From Gordonia gummivorans (GTDB lineage: Bacteria; Actinomycetota; Actinomycetes; Mycobacteriales; Mycobacteriaceae), in assembly GCF_022513585.1 (NCBI RefSeq), contig NZ_JAKWBF010000011.1:62001-126000 (forward strand): 64,000 bases of DNA, in the 5' to 3' direction. The position numbers and the translations under genes are program-made. This document shows positions 1-9,035 of the stretch, one piece after another. Each line of letters starts with the position of its first letter. Within the stretch, counting starts at the first letter, position 1. Below the pieces are notes generated by a model. It saw nothing but the letters and a program-made list of their open reading frames with translations. It was not told where the DNA came from and did not search any database.

Positions 1-25
1 TTTTGTTTGCGCGGGAGAGCCGCGA

Positions 26-691
26 TCAGATCGGGCGGAAGCCCTGGTAGGCGGGCAACGAGTTGACCCGCTTGAGGATCGGGCCGATGTTGGTGCCGGT
101 CTCCGGTCCGACGCAGCCGACGAAGTAGTACGCGTTGACCATGCCGACGAGGCGATCACCGACGACCACCGGGCTGCCCGAGTCACCTTCGATCACACAC
201 ATCTGCGACAGGTGAACGTCTCCGTCGGAGAACCAGGCGATACCGCAGGTGGACCCGGTGGTCCGGCCCTCCTTGCAGGCGATGGTCGGGAAACCGATCG
301 GCCGCGTGTCGACGCTGCGGATGGTCACGCTGCGCACGGTGCGCAGCGGCACGACCTTGGCGGGGTTGAACTCGATGATCGCCATGTCCAGGTCGGGCTT
401 GGAGTAGGTGATGGTGCCGATCTGGCCGCGGTCCTGATAGGTCTCGGAGTAGACCTTCTGGCCGGGCGTACCGCAGTGACCCGCGGTGATGCCGATCAGC
501 TTGCCGGTCTTCGACTTTCCGATCGTGGTGAGCGTGCAGGCCGCCGCGGAGTTGCCGCCCTTGAGGACGAGAATTCCCGAGCCACCGCCGACGTACGCCT
601 TTGCCGGTGCGGCGATTGCAGAACCCGCCCCCCAGCCGGCCAGCACTGTCGCAGCCAGAACAGCCAGCAGTGCTGTCAGCTTCCTAATCAT
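26..691 (-). CDS. Secreted chymotrypsin-like (S1 family) serine protease
   Basis: Predicted exported trypsin-fold protease of 221 residues. Residues 1-28 are a signal peptide: a basic MIRK start, a hydrophobic stretch and an AIAAPA cleavage region. The triad is visible: His72 in TAGHC, Asp102 in DLDMA and Ser171 in GDSGSP. Four Cys (about 139, 149, 165, 193) could form disulfides, as in streptogrisin-like enzymes. The start at 691 is chosen because GGAG lies five bases upstream and the signal peptide then begins correctly; a 40-residue upstream extension is low-complexity and unlike a signal sequence. It is divergent from serA. The substrate is unknown; the family assignment is firm. Confidence 0.85.
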   Translation of the reverse strand: MIRKLTALLAVLAATVLAGWGAGSAIAAPAKAYVGGGSGILVLKGGNSAAACTLTTIGKSKTGKLIGITAGHCGTPGQKVYSETYQDRGQIGTITYSKPDLDMAIIEFNPAKVVPLRTVRSVTIRSVDTRPIGFPTIACKEGRTTGSTCGIAWFSDGDVHLSQMCVIEGDSGSPVVVGDRLVGMVNAYYFVGCVGPETGTNIGPILKRVNSLPAYQGFRPI

Positions 692-998
692 CCACACTCC
701 ATCGTTAGTAGGCGTCGAAACGCCTGCCGTCAGAGCGCGGCAGGCGTCTGTGCACACGGTACCGGGCGTGCGCGCCGCTGCGCCCGCCGCGGAATCGTCC
801 CGCGGTTGCATTGCAACCTATCCGTAATAGCCGTCACATTCCAGCCGCGTCCACAGCCTTCCTCCAGGCAAGGGGTGGACCGCCTGTTCTGTGGCCCCTA
901 GCACACCTCTAAGCTGTGTGGTCGGAGACTTTGCTCTGCGCGTGACCGCGCGAGATCGTCGCGAACCTGATCCCACGTCCGACATGGAGAAACATAAA
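692..998. other. Divergent intergenic region between the protease and serA
   Basis: About 300 bases hold the 5' regions of two divergent genes. A perfect 10-bp stem (720-729 with 738-747, 8-nt loop) would lie in the protease 5' leader. AACCTA at 815-820 reads as a TAGGTT -10 candidate for the protease. No convincing gene is seen. Confidence 0.4.
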
Positions 999-2594
999 GT
1001 GAGCTCTGCTGGCCGTCCGATTGTCCTGATCGCCGACAAGTTGGCGCCCTCCACGGTGGAGGCGCTCGGCGACGGAGTCGAAGTGCGGTGGGTCGACGGT
1101 CCGGATCGTCCGAAGCTGCTCGACGCCGTCGTCGACGCCGACGCCCTGCTCGTCCGGTCGGCGACGACCGTCGACGCCGATGTGCTCGAGGCGGGCAAGA
1201 AGCTCAAGATCATCGCCCGTGCCGGCGTCGGCCTGGACAACGTCGATGTGCCGGCCGCGACATCGCGTGGCGTGATGGTGGTCAACGCGCCCACCTCCAA
1301 CATCCACACCGCCGCCGAACACGCCATCGCCTTGCTGATGTCGGCGGCCCGCCAGATCCCGGCGGCCGATGCGACGCTGCGTGACCACACCTGGAAGCGC
1401 TCGTCCTTCAACGGTGTCGAGATCTTCGACAAGACGGTCGGCGTGGTCGGGCTCGGTCGTATCGGCCAGCTCGTAGCAGCGCGTCTGGCGGCCTTCGAGA
1501 CCCATGTCATCGCCTATGACCCGTATGTGTCGCCGGCCCGCGCCGCACAGCTCGGCATCGAGCTGGTCACGCTCGACGAGCTGCTCGAGCGTGCCGACTT
1601 CATCACCGTGCACCTTCCCAAGACGCCGGAGACGCTGGGTCTCATCGGCGCCGAGCAGTTGGCCCGCACCAAGAAGGGCGTGGTCATCGTCAACGCCGCG
1701 CGTGGCGGGCTGATCGACGAGCAGGCGCTCGCCGACGCGATCACCGCCGGACAGGTCCGGGGCGCGGGTCTCGACGTCTACGCGACCGAGCCGTGCACCG
1801 ATTCGCCTCTGTTCGAACTGCCGCAGGTGGTGGTCACACCTCACCTCGGCGCTTCCACCAGCGAGGCGCAGGATCGAGCCGGTACCGACGTCGCCAAGAG
1901 CGTCCGACTTGCCCTGGCCGGCCACTTTGTGCCGGATGCGGTCAACATCACGGGTGGGGCGGTCGACGAAGAGGTCGCGCCGTGGCTCGAGATGGCCCGC
2001 AAGCTCGGCGTCGTCATCGGCGCGATCAGCCCGGAGCCGCCGACCTCGATCGTCGTCGACGTGCGCGGTGAACTCGCGTCGAGCAACGTCGAGGTCCTCG
2101 GTCTCTCGGCGCTGCGCGGACTGTTTTCGGCGGTCCTCGAGGAGCCTGTCACCTTCGTCAACGCGCCCGCAGTGGCCACCGAGCGTGGTGTCACCTCCGA
2201 GGTGACCACAGCCACCGAAAGCCCCAACCACCGCAGCGTCGTCGATGTGAAGGCCGTCTTCGCCGACGGTTCGGTGCTCAATGTCGCCGGCTCGCTCACC
2301 GAGCCGCAGCTGGTGGAGAAGATCGTCAACATCAACGGCCGCAACTTCGACCTGCGTGCCGAGGGCCACAACCTGCTGGTCAGCTACGCCGACCAGCCTG
2401 GTTCGCTGGGCAAGATCGGCACGCTGCTCGGCAACGCCGGTATCGACATCCTCGCTGCCGGCCTGTCCCAGGACGCCGAGGGACCGGGCGCGACGATGAT
2501 GCTCCGCGTTGGTGACAAGATCGCCGACGACCTCGTCTCCGCGATCTCCGATGCGGTCGGCGCAACTCTCATCGAACAGGTGGATCTGTCATGA
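999..2594 (+). CDS. serA: D-3-phosphoglycerate dehydrogenase
   Basis: First step of serine synthesis: NAD-dependent oxidation of 3-phosphoglycerate to phosphohydroxypyruvate in the cytoplasm. The 531-residue length fits the long actinobacterial form, with substrate- and NAD-binding domains (about 1-310), an intervening ASB domain (about 315-450) and a C-terminal ACT domain (about 455-531) that senses serine in homologues. GLGRIG (151-156) is the dinucleotide loop; Arg235, Glu264 and His282 occupy the catalytic positions. The GTG start at 999 is preferred over ATG 984 because GGAG lies nine bases upstream and the N-terminus then matches mycobacterial SerA. The stop overlaps the leuB start (ATGA). 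Confidence 0.95.
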   Translation: MSSAGRPIVLIADKLAPSTVEALGDGVEVRWVDGPDRPKLLDAVVDADALLVRSATTVDADVLEAGKKLKIIARAGVGLDNVDVPAATSRGVMVVNAPTSNIHTAAEHAIALLMSAARQIPAADATLRDHTWKRSSFNGVEIFDKTVGVVGLGRIGQLVAARLAAFETHVIAYDPYVSPARAAQLGIELVTLDELLERADFITVHLPKTPETLGLIGAEQLARTKKGVVIVNAARGGLIDEQALADAITAGQVRGAGLDVYATEPCTDSPLFELPQVVVTPHLGASTSEAQDRAGTDVAKSVRLALAGHFVPDAVNITGGAVDEEVAPWLEMARKLGVVIGAISPEPPTSIVVDVRGELASSNVEVLGLSALRGLFSAVLEEPVTFVNAPAVATERGVTSEVTTATESPNHRSVVDVKAVFADGSVLNVAGSLTEPQLVEKIVNINGRNFDLRAEGHNLLVSYADQPGSLGKIGTLLGNAGIDILAAGLSQDAEGPGATMMLRVGDKIADDLVSAISDAVGATLIEQVDLS

Positions 2595-3604
2595 AACTTG
2601 CCGTCATCGCCGGCGACGGCATCGGGCCGGAGGTCATCGGCGAAGCACTCGACGTGCTGCGGACGGTGGTTCCCGACGTCGACACCACCGAGTTCGATCT
2701 CGGTGCCCGCCGCTACCACCGCAACGGCGAACTGCTCACTGACGCTGACCTCGAGTCGCTGCGTGAGCACGACGCCATCCTGCTCGGCGCGATCGGCGAC
2801 CCGTCGGTGCCGTCGGGTGTCCTTGAGCGCGGCCTGCTGCTGACGATGCGCTTCGCGCTCGACCATCACGTGAACCTGCGCCCGTCGCGACGGTTCCCGG
2901 GTGTGTCCACGCCGCTCGCAGGCGACCCCGACATCGACTTCGTGGTGGTCCGCGAGGGCACCGAAGGGCCGTACACGGGCAATGGCGGGGCCATTCGGAC
3001 CGGAACCCCGCACGAGGTGGCCACCGAGGTCAGCGTCAACACGCGCTACGGCGTCGAACGCGTCGTCCGTAATGCCTTCGGCCGGGCTCAGCAGCGGCGC
3101 AAGCATCTGACGTTGGTGCACAAGACCAACGTGCTCACCTTTGCCGGGTCGCTGTGGGCGCGCGCGGTCGAGGAGATCGGGGCCGAGTTCCCCGATGTGA
3201 CCACCGACTACTGCCACGTCGACGCCGCCACCATCTACCTGGTGACCGATCCGGGCCGATTCGACGTCATCGTCACCGACAACCTGTTCGGCGACATCAT
3301 CACCGACATCGCGGCCGCGGTGAGTGGTGGAATCGGTCTCGCCGCGTCCGGCAACATCGACGCAACCCGAACCAACCCGTCGATGTTCGAGCCCGTCCAC
3401 GGCAGTGCCCCCGACATCGCCGGACAGGGCAAGGCCGATCCGACGGCCGCGATCCTCTCGGTCGCCCTGCTGCTCGAGCATCTCGGTGAGGCCGATGCGG
3501 CCAAGCGCGTCGAGAAGGCGGTCGCCGACGACCTCGCCGATCGCGGCGGTGCGGTCCTGAGCACCAGCGAGGTCGGCAAGCGGATTCGCGAACGGCTCGC
3601 CTGA
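2591..3604 (+). CDS. leuB: 3-isopropylmalate dehydrogenase
   Basis: Third enzyme of leucine synthesis: NAD-dependent oxidative decarboxylation of 3-isopropylmalate to 2-oxoisocaproate. The 337 residues begin [15 protein letters not shown], the typical N-terminus of the isocitrate/isopropylmalate dehydrogenase family. The active-site segment with the metal-binding Asp ([10 protein letters not shown], about 233-242) and the NAD-binding segment [12 protein letters not shown] (about 275-286) are intact. The 4-bp overlap with serA implies translational coupling, linking serine and leucine synthesis. leuC and leuD lie 6 kb downstream under a separate IclR regulator. Confidence 0.96.
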   Translation: MKLAVIAGDGIGPEVIGEALDVLRTVVPDVDTTEFDLGARRYHRNGELLTDADLESLREHDAILLGAIGDPSVPSGVLERGLLLTMRFALDHHVNLRPSRRFPGVSTPLAGDPDIDFVVVREGTEGPYTGNGGAIRTGTPHEVATEVSVNTRYGVERVVRNAFGRAQQRRKHLTLVHKTNVLTFAGSLWARAVEEIGAEFPDVTTDYCHVDAATIYLVTDPGRFDVIVTDNLFGDIITDIAAAVSGGIGLAASGNIDATRTNPSMFEPVHGSAPDIAGQGKADPTAAILSVALLLEHLGEADAAKRVEKAVADDLADRGGAVLSTSEVGKRIRERLA

Positions 3605-3636
3605 GTCGCTGTAGACAACATCCCTGCGTGCTGCAG

Positions 3637-3690
3637 GAGAACCTGTGTGCTGGAGCACGCAGGTTCTCATGTGGACACAGAGTGTGTCGA
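3637..3690 (-). repeat. R1 copy 1: double-hairpin element after the MFS gene
   Basis: Read on the minus strand, it starts seven bases after the MFS stop. A small hairpin (GACACA-CTC-TGTGTC) is followed by a long one (15-nt arms, 3654-3668 with 3637-3651). A second copy at 38979-39032 has the same layout just after holA. It probably ends transcription between convergent leuB and the MFS gene. No T-tract follows. Confidence 0.6.
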
Positions 3691-3696
3691 GGCGGC

Positions 3697-4962
3697 CTAT
3701 GCCACCGGCTCTTCGACGACCGGCGGATCGTCGGGTACCAGGGGAGCGGCCAGTAATGGCGTCAGCGCGGTGATCGCGAAGGTCAGCGGAAAGCCCACGG
3801 CCGCGATCAATGCGCCGAACACCGGTGTGGTCACCGCCGTCGCCAGATACTGACCCGTGTTCTGCACGGCCAGACCCCGACCGCTCCATTCGGGTCCCGC
3901 GTACTCCGCGATGGCGGTGAACGCGAGTCCGTTGTCGGCGACCGATATCACCGTGGCCACCGCCATCAGGGCGGGCGCCCATGGGCTGTCGATCCAGTCG
4001 GCGAAGGCCAGCGCAGCCATCGCGGCGGCCGCGCCGATCGCGATGAGCCGGACCGGGCGCATCCGGGACGCCCAGGCGTCCGACCACCGGCCGGCGACGA
4101 TCCGACCGAGCGCACCGATCACCTGGGTCACGGTGATCAAGACACCGGCCGTCGTCGGCGCCCAATGATGCGCGACGATCAGCCAGGTCGGCACAAAGGT
4201 CCACAGCATCGACTGCGGTACCACCAGCAGAACGCTGACGGTGTGTACGCGGGCCAGGAAACTGCTCTTCCGGTAGGGATTTCGCTTCGGAGCTGGTGCG
4301 TGCGAGTCCACGACGCGGGTCGGGTTCCGCGGCGGATCGACGACGCCGATCAGTACCGCGATAAGTCCCGCCGCGGTCACGACGGCCGGAATGGCAAGTG
4401 CTGCACCGATTCCGTGCGCCGCCGCCGTCGCCGGCATGGTGAGTGCACATACTGCGATGCCCAGCGGCTGGGCCATCTGGCGAATACCCATCGCGGTGCC
4501 ACGCTGGTCGGCGGGGAACCACCCGACAACGATCCGACCGCTCGCACCGTTGGCCGCACCCGATCCGACGCCGCCGATGAGCAGGCAAGCACCGAGCACG
4601 AGATACGAGGCACCGGCGAACGCTGCCGCCGCGGCCGCACTCGCACCGGCCAGGCTGATCGACAGCGAAATCGTCAGGATGCGTCGCTCGCCGTACCGGT
4701 CGAGCAGCATGCCCCAGCCGATGATGGCGACCATCAACCCCACGGTCGGGATGGCGGCGAGTGTCGACGCCTCGGTCAGCGTGAGCCCGGCGTCGGCGTG
4801 CAGCGCCGGAATCAGATAGGCGACTCCGCTCACCACGCAGGTGGTGGTGAGGGCGGCAAGCAGCGAACATCCGAGCATCGACCACCTGCGTTGCACGGAC
4901 ACCGCGTCGATCACGGTCACGTCGCTCACCACCAATCTCATATTTTGGAACTCAATGCCCAC
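3697..4962 (-). CDS. Major facilitator superfamily transporter
   Basis: A 421-residue membrane protein with about 12 hydrophobic segments in two halves separated by a central basic loop (about residues 200-235). After the second segment, DRYGERR fits the MFS A-motif loop (D-R-x-G-x-R-R/K). The locus matches Rv2994 of M. tuberculosis, an uncharacterised MFS member, between leuB and the FAH gene. The substrate cannot be read from sequence. The start is uncertain: the ATG at 4962, the ATG at 4941 and a GTG slightly further in are possible, and none has a strong ribosome-binding site. Confidence 0.85.
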   Translation of the reverse strand: MGIEFQNMRLVVSDVTVIDAVSVQRRWSMLGCSLLAALTTTCVVSGVAYLIPALHADAGLTLTEASTLAAIPTVGLMVAIIGWGMLLDRYGERRILTISLSISLAGASAAAAAAFAGASYLVLGACLLIGGVGSGAANGASGRIVVGWFPADQRGTAMGIRQMAQPLGIAVCALTMPATAAAHGIGAALAIPAVVTAAGLIAVLIGVVDPPRNPTRVVDSHAPAPKRNPYRKSSFLARVHTVSVLLVVPQSMLWTFVPTWLIVAHHWAPTTAGVLITVTQVIGALGRIVAGRWSDAWASRMRPVRLIAIGAAAAMAALAFADWIDSPWAPALMAVATVISVADNGLAFTAIAEYAGPEWSGRGLAVQNTGQYLATAVTTPVFGALIAAVGFPLTFAITALTPLLAAPLVPDDPPVVEEPVA

Positions 4963-5021
4963 ATATTAGAACGAGCCACGCAACCACTCCAACCCGGTTC
5001 TCGACATCTGAGACTCGGCGG

Positions 5022-5027
5022 TAGTGT
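5022..5027 (+). promoter_or_regulatory. Leaderless-type -10 element of the FAH gene
   Basis: TAGTGT lies seven bases before the ATG at 5035, the TANNNT spacing of leaderless transcripts in mycobacteria. No Shine-Dalgarno sequence is present. Confidence 0.5.
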
Positions 5028-5034
5028 CATCGAC

Positions 5035-5823
5035 ATGCGCTTAGGTCGAATCGCGAGTCCCGGCGGAGTGGCATTCGTCTCCATCGAGGGGGCCGGTCCG
5101 GATGGAGTGACACCGGATGCGGTGGCCAAGGAGATCGCCGAGCACCCGTTCGGCACACCCACCTTCACCGGCCGGTCGTGGAAGCTCGCCGACGTACGGC
5201 TGCTCGCACCGATCCTGGCGAGCAAGGTGATCTGCATCGGCAAGAACTACGCCGATCACATCAAGGAGATGGGTGGGCGGGCCCCGGCGTCGCCGGTGAT
5301 CTTCATCAAGCCGAACACCTCGATCATCGGTCCCGACGTCCCGATCCTGCGTCCGCCCTCGTCGGAACGAGTGGACTACGAGGGCGAACTCGCGGTGGTC
5401 ATCGGGCAACCATGCAGGGACGTCAAGGCCGCACGGGCCAAGGACGTGATCCTCGGTTACACGGTTGCCAACGATGTCACCGCGCGCGACCAGCAGCAGA
5501 TCGACGGGCAGTGGACCCGCGCCAAGGGCTACGACACGTTCTGCCCACTCGGACCATGGATCGACACCGACTTCGACCCGTCCGACGTGGAACTGCGCAC
5601 CGAACTCGACGGTGAGGTCCGCCAGCGCAGCCGAACGTCGTTGATGCTGCACGACATCGGCGCGATCGTGGAGTGGATCTCGCGCGTCATGACGCTGCTG
5701 CCCGGTGACGTGATCTTGACCGGAACGCCCGAAGGGATCGGCCCAATGGTTGCCGGACAACGGGTTTCGGTCACGGTCGAGGGGCTGGGGACACTGTCCA
5801 ATCCGGTTGGGGAGAGGTCGTGA
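5035..5823 (+). CDS. Fumarylacetoacetate hydrolase (FAH) family protein
   Basis: A 262-residue FAH-fold enzyme; the family includes metal-dependent hydrolases, decarboxylases and isomerases of 2-oxo acids. The catalytic domain runs from about residue 68 (ICIGKNYADHIKEMG) to the end. Metal-ligand positions are the two Glu of DYEGEL (about 113-118) and the Asp of VANDVTARD (about 145-153). It corresponds to Rv2993c, also next to gltX. The overlap with the following hydrolase (GTGA at 5820) suggests a two-step catabolic or repair unit. The exact substrate is unknown. A much longer upstream reading frame is rejected because it is antisense to the MFS gene. Confidence 0.88.
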   Translation: MRLGRIASPGGVAFVSIEGAGPDGVTPDAVAKEIAEHPFGTPTFTGRSWKLADVRLLAPILASKVICIGKNYADHIKEMGGRAPASPVIFIKPNTSIIGPDVPILRPPSSERVDYEGELAVVIGQPCRDVKAARAKDVILGYTVANDVTARDQQQIDGQWTRAKGYDTFCPLGPWIDTDFDPSDVELRTELDGEVRQRSRTSLMLHDIGAIVEWISRVMTLLPGDVILTGTPEGIGPMVAGQRVSVTVEGLGTLSNPVGERS

Positions 5824-6632
5824 CCGTCGCGAGGGTCAACGGCATCGACATCTCCTACGACGTGAGTGGCGACGGTCCGCTCGTCGTCATGGTGATGGGT
5901 ACCGGCAGTCCGGGCCGGGTCTGGAAGGCCAATCAGGAACCCGCACTGGTGAAGGCGGGCTATCGGGTGGTGACCTTCGACAACCGGGGTATCGCACCGT
6001 CATCCGAATGCGCCGAGGGATTCACCGTCGACGACATGGTCGCCGACACGGCAGCTCTCATCGAGCATGTCGGCGGCGGGCCGGCCCTCGTCGTCGGAAC
6101 GTCCCTCGGCGCGCGCATCACCCAGGAGCTCGCGCTCGCACGCCCCGACGTGGTGAAAGCCGCTGTCGCCGTTGCCACCTACGGTCGGGGTACGCCGCTG
6201 CAGGAAGCGATTTCGGCCGGCGAGCGCGACCTCTACGACAACAAGATCAAGCTGCCACCGGAGTATCAGGCGGCGATCACCGCACATCTGAACCTGTCGC
6301 CGCACACGCTCGACGACGATCGTTCCGCCCGTGACTGGCTCGACGTGATCGGTTTCTCGCCGCAGACGGTGACGGCCGGCGTGCGTGCACAACTCGAGTT
6401 GCACAACCAGGAGGCCAACCGGCTGGCTGCGTATCGAGCGATCACGCGTCCGATGCTCGTGATCGGGTTTGCCGACGATCGCACCCTGCCGCCGAAACTC
6501 GCACGCGAGGTGGCCGACGCGGTTCCGGGTGCCGAGTACGCCGAGGTCGCCAAGGCCGGGCACTTCGGTTACCTCGAGCAGCCCGCCGAGGTGAATCGAC
6601 TTCTCGTCGAGTTCCTCGGCCGTCACCGCTGA
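5820..6632 (+). CDS. Alpha/beta-fold hydrolase
   Basis: A 270-residue alpha/beta hydrolase. The nucleophile Ser sits in GTSLG (about 94-98), the acid is probably an Asp of FADDRTLPP (about 220) and the His lies in AGHFGYLEQP (about 246). The GTG start overlaps the FAH stop by four bases, with GGGGAGAGG just upstream, so the two are cotranslated. Pairing with an FAH protein is seen in aromatic-degradation gene sets, but nothing else from such a pathway is nearby. The substrate is unassigned. Confidence 0.85.
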   Translation: MTVARVNGIDISYDVSGDGPLVVMVMGTGSPGRVWKANQEPALVKAGYRVVTFDNRGIAPSSECAEGFTVDDMVADTAALIEHVGGGPALVVGTSLGARITQELALARPDVVKAAVAVATYGRGTPLQEAISAGERDLYDNKIKLPPEYQAAITAHLNLSPHTLDDDRSARDWLDVIGFSPQTVTAGVRAQLELHNQEANRLAAYRAITRPMLVIGFADDRTLPPKLAREVADAVPGAEYAEVAKAGHFGYLEQPAEVNRLLVEFLGRHR

Positions 6633-6655
6633 CGATCGGGGCATCGGGCGTTCGA

Positions 6656-6661
6656 TACGCT
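6656..6661 (+). promoter_or_regulatory. Leaderless-type -10 element of gltX
   Basis: TACGCT is followed by seven bases and then the gltX ATG; no Shine-Dalgarno sequence is present. Confidence 0.5.
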
Positions 6662-6668
6662 GGCCCAC

Positions 6669-8144
6669 ATGAACAACGAGGGTGTGCGCGTCCGTTTCTG
6701 TCCGTCGCCGACCGGGACGCCGCACGTCGGTCTGGTGCGGACCGCACTGTTCAACTTCGCTCAGGCCCGGCACGACAACGGCACCTTCGTGTTCCGCATC
6801 GAGGACACCGACGCCGCGCGTGACAGTCAGGAGTCCTACGACGCAATCCTGGAGGCGTTGCGGTGGCTCGGCCTCGACTGGGATGAGGGGCCCGAGGTCG
6901 GGGGGCCGTACGGGCCCTACCGGCAGTCGGAGCGACGCGAGATCCATGCCGAGGTCGTCGAGAAGTTGCTGGCCTCGGGCGAGGCGTATCACGCGTTCTC
7001 CACACCCGAGGAGGTTGAGGCGCGACACCGGGCGGCCGGTCGTGATCCGAAACTCGGCTACGACAACTTCGACCGCGACCTCACCCCCGAACAGCGCTCC
7101 GACTTTCTCGCCGAGGGCCGCAAACCTGTTGTGCGCCTACGCATGCCGGACGCCGACATCAGCTGGGACGATCTGGTCCGCGGTACCACGACCATCAAGG
7201 CCGGCACCGTCCCCGACTTCGCGCTGACCCGTGCCTCGGGCGATCCGCTCTACACGTTGGTCAACCCGGTCGACGACGCGTTGATGAAGATCACCCACGT
7301 CCTGCGCGGCGAAGATCTGTTGTCCTCGACTCCCCGCCAGATCGCGCTGTACCAGGCGCTCATTCGGATCGGTGTCGCCGACGCGGTGCCGGCGTTCGGG
7401 CATCTGCCGTTCGTGATGGGGGAGGGCAACAAGAAACTCTCCAAGCGCGATCCGGAGTCGAATCTGTTCCATCACCGCGATCGCGGTTTCCTCCCGGAGG
7501 GGCTGCTCAATTACCTCGCACTGCTCGGTTGGGGGTACTCGCACGAGACGGATGTGTTCACCCTCGAACAGATGATCGCCGCCTTCGACGTGCACGACGT
7601 GAACTCCAATCCCGCCCGTTTCGATCAGAAGAAGGCCGATGCGATCAACGCCGAGCACATCCGCATGCTCGAGCTCGGTGACTTCACCGCCCGACTCAAG
7701 TCGTTCCTCATCGGTCAGGGCAAGCTGACGGAGCGGATCGACGACGCGACCTTCGCCGCGCTCGCCGAGTTGGTCCAGACCCGCATACAGGTTCTCGGTG
7801 ACGCCTGGGATCTGATCAGCTTCGCCTACGTCTCCGACGAGGACTTCGTCATCGACGAGAAGTCGGCGAACAAGAACCTCGGCCCGGACGCCGTACCGGT
7901 CCTCACTGCCACCATCGACGCGATAGCCGAGTTGCCGTCCTGGACCACTCCGTCGATCCACGACGCGCTCAACAGTGCTCTGGTCGACGGTCTGGAACTC
8001 AAGCCGCGGAAGGCATTCGGCCCGGTGCGGGTGGCGGTCACCGGCTCGCAGGTGAGTCCGCCGCTGTTCGAGTCGATGGAGATCCTCGGCCGCGACAAGA
8101 CGCTGGCCCGCTTGGCGGCCGCGCGGGAACTGAGCGAAAAATAG
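6669..8144 (+). CDS. gltX: Glutamyl-tRNA synthetase
   Basis: Class I synthetase of 491 residues charging tRNA-Glu. In actinobacteria, which generally lack GlnRS, it also misacylates tRNA-Gln for correction by GatCAB. The HIGH-type motif lies in SPTGTPHVG (about 13-21) and the KMSKS-type loop is KKLSKRD at about 254-260. The C-terminal anticodon-binding domain starts near residue 320. tRNA-Gln and tRNA-Glu follow directly, so the enzyme and both of its likely substrates are clustered. No ribosome-binding site is visible, which fits a leaderless mRNA. Confidence 0.96.
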   Translation: MNNEGVRVRFCPSPTGTPHVGLVRTALFNFAQARHDNGTFVFRIEDTDAARDSQESYDAILEALRWLGLDWDEGPEVGGPYGPYRQSERREIHAEVVEKLLASGEAYHAFSTPEEVEARHRAAGRDPKLGYDNFDRDLTPEQRSDFLAEGRKPVVRLRMPDADISWDDLVRGTTTIKAGTVPDFALTRASGDPLYTLVNPVDDALMKITHVLRGEDLLSSTPRQIALYQALIRIGVADAVPAFGHLPFVMGEGNKKLSKRDPESNLFHHRDRGFLPEGLLNYLALLGWGYSHETDVFTLEQMIAAFDVHDVNSNPARFDQKKADAINAEHIRMLELGDFTARLKSFLIGQGKLTERIDDATFAALAELVQTRIQVLGDAWDLISFAYVSDEDFVIDEKSANKNLGPDAVPVLTATIDAIAELPSWTTPSIHDALNSALVDGLELKPRKAFGPVRVAVTGSQVSPPLFESMEILGRDKTLARLAAARELSEK

Positions 8145-8160
8145 GGCCTGAGCTGCACGT

Positions 8161-8191
8161 TTGTGGTCTTCTGGTCAGGCTTTGATACTCT
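8161..8191 (+). promoter_or_regulatory. Possible promoter for the tRNA pair
   Basis: TTGTGG (8161-8166) and TACTCT (8186-8191) are separated by 19 bases, upstream of tRNA-Gln. The spacing is long, so this is tentative. Confidence 0.35.
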
Positions 8192-8229
8192 AGCGCTCGG
8201 CCGTTTCCTCGCGGGAATGGTCAAAGCCT

Positions 8230-8301
8230 TGGGGTATGGTGTAATTGGCAACACAGCTGATTCTGGTTCAGCCATTCTAGGTTCGAGTCCTGGTACCCCA
8301 G
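8230..8301 (+). tRNA. tRNA-Gln (anticodon CTG)
   Basis: Cloverleaf of 72 nt. The acceptor pairs TGGGGTA with TACCCCA, the D arm is GTGT/ACAC, the anticodon arm is GCTGA/TCAGC around TTCTGGT, and the T arm CTAGG/CCTGG carries TTCGAGT. The anticodon CTG reads CAG. The 3' CCA is not encoded. It is probably charged first with Glu by gltX and then amidated. Confidence 0.95.
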
Positions 8302-8369
8302 CGAACTACACACGATGAGCACCGAGTAGGGTCTCATCGGATGTAGCAGTTCAAGAACGAAAGTTCCTT

Positions 8370-8442
8370 GGCCCCGTCGTCTAGCGGCCTAGGACGCCGC
8401 CCTCTCAAGGCGGTAGCGCGGGTTCGAATCCCGTCGGGGCTA
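8370..8442 (+). tRNA. tRNA-Glu (anticodon CTC)
   Basis: Cloverleaf of 73 nt. The acceptor starts GGCCCCG and pairs with CGGGGCT, with one G-T pair at the end. The anticodon stem CCGCC/GGCGG encloses CTCTCAA, and the T loop is TTCGAAT. The anticodon CTC reads GAG. CCA is not encoded. Confidence 0.95.
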
Positions 8443-8445
8443 CAA

Positions 8446-8490
8446 CGAAGGCGCCCCCTCCGAGATGTCGGAGGGGGCGCCTTCGCTTTT
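8446..8490 (+). terminator. Strong intrinsic terminator after tRNA-Glu
   Basis: A perfect 18-bp stem (8446-8463 with 8468-8485) with a GATG loop is followed by CTTTT. It ends the tRNA transcript and may also serve the convergent gene at 8499. Confidence 0.92.
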
Positions 8491-8498
8491 GGCGACTG

Positions 8499-8996
8499 TT
8501 ATGTCGACGGCACGGTCGAGCCCGACACCGGCATCTCGCCCAGACCGAGCTTGCGGTGATCCCACGAGCGCGTCCGCGACGGGATGACGCGCACCGCGAC
8601 ACGCTTGTTCATCATCTGCTCGACGAAGGGCTTGGACTCCTCGGTGTAGGGCGCGGTGTAGCGCTCCCACACACTGATCCCTACCTTCAGGCAGGAGTCG
8701 GGGTCGTCGAGGATCTCCGCGGTGCCCTCGATCGCGACGCCGCGCAGGGTGCCGTAGGTGTCACCGTCTTCGACGAGGACCGAGCAGCGACTGTTGCGTC
8801 GGAGGTTGACGGCCTTCTGCGATTTGGCCTTGGTCTCGAACCAGATCTCGCCGTCGACGATGCCGTACCACATCGCGACGAGGTGGATGCCGCCGTCCGG
8901 TCCGGTGGTCGCCAGGGTGGCGGTCCGGCTGCGGGCGATGAACTCGGTGATCTCGTCGTCGGTCATGACGATCTGTGTGCGCTGATTGACTCCCAT
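8499..8996 (-). CDS. Pyridoxamine-phosphate-oxidase-like split-barrel flavin/F420 protein
   Basis: A 165-residue split beta-barrel protein of the FMN/F420-binding superfamily, matching the Rv2991 position and pattern. Features include SRTATLATTGPDGG near the N-terminus, FETKAKSQKAVNLRR (about 53-67) as the cofactor-phosphate contact region, and a C-terminal RSWDHRKLGL segment typical of the subgroup. A role as an F420- or flavin-dependent reductase is inferred; fbiD, needed for F420 synthesis, lies 7 kb away. A later ATG (residue 11) is possible, but the longer start has a leaderless-type -10 element. Confidence 0.85.
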   Translation of the reverse strand: MGVNQRTQIVMTDDEITEFIARSRTATLATTGPDGGIHLVAMWYGIVDGEIWFETKAKSQKAVNLRRNSRCSVLVEDGDTYGTLRGVAIEGTAEILDDPDSCLKVGISVWERYTAPYTEESKPFVEQMMNKRVAVRVIPSRTRSWDHRKLGLGEMPVSGSTVPST

Positions 8997-9002
8997 GCTC
9001 TG

Positions 9003-9008
9003 ACGCTA
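9003..9008 (-). promoter_or_regulatory. Leaderless-type -10 element of the split-barrel gene
   Basis: On the minus strand TAGCGT lies six bases before the ATG at 8996. Confidence 0.45.
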
Positions 9009-9035
9009 GCCGACGCCTGAGATCGACGGCACACC

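Noticed and set aside
2384-4885. An 833-codon open frame on the minus strand
   Set aside because: It crosses leuB, the intergenic hairpin and the MFS gene out of frame; its Arg/Asp/Gly-rich composition is typical of shadow frames in GC-rich DNA.
4165-5034. A long in-frame extension of the FAH gene
   Set aside because: It is antisense to the MFS gene, Arg/His-rich and low-complexity. ATG 5035 has a leaderless -10 element and the family N-terminus.
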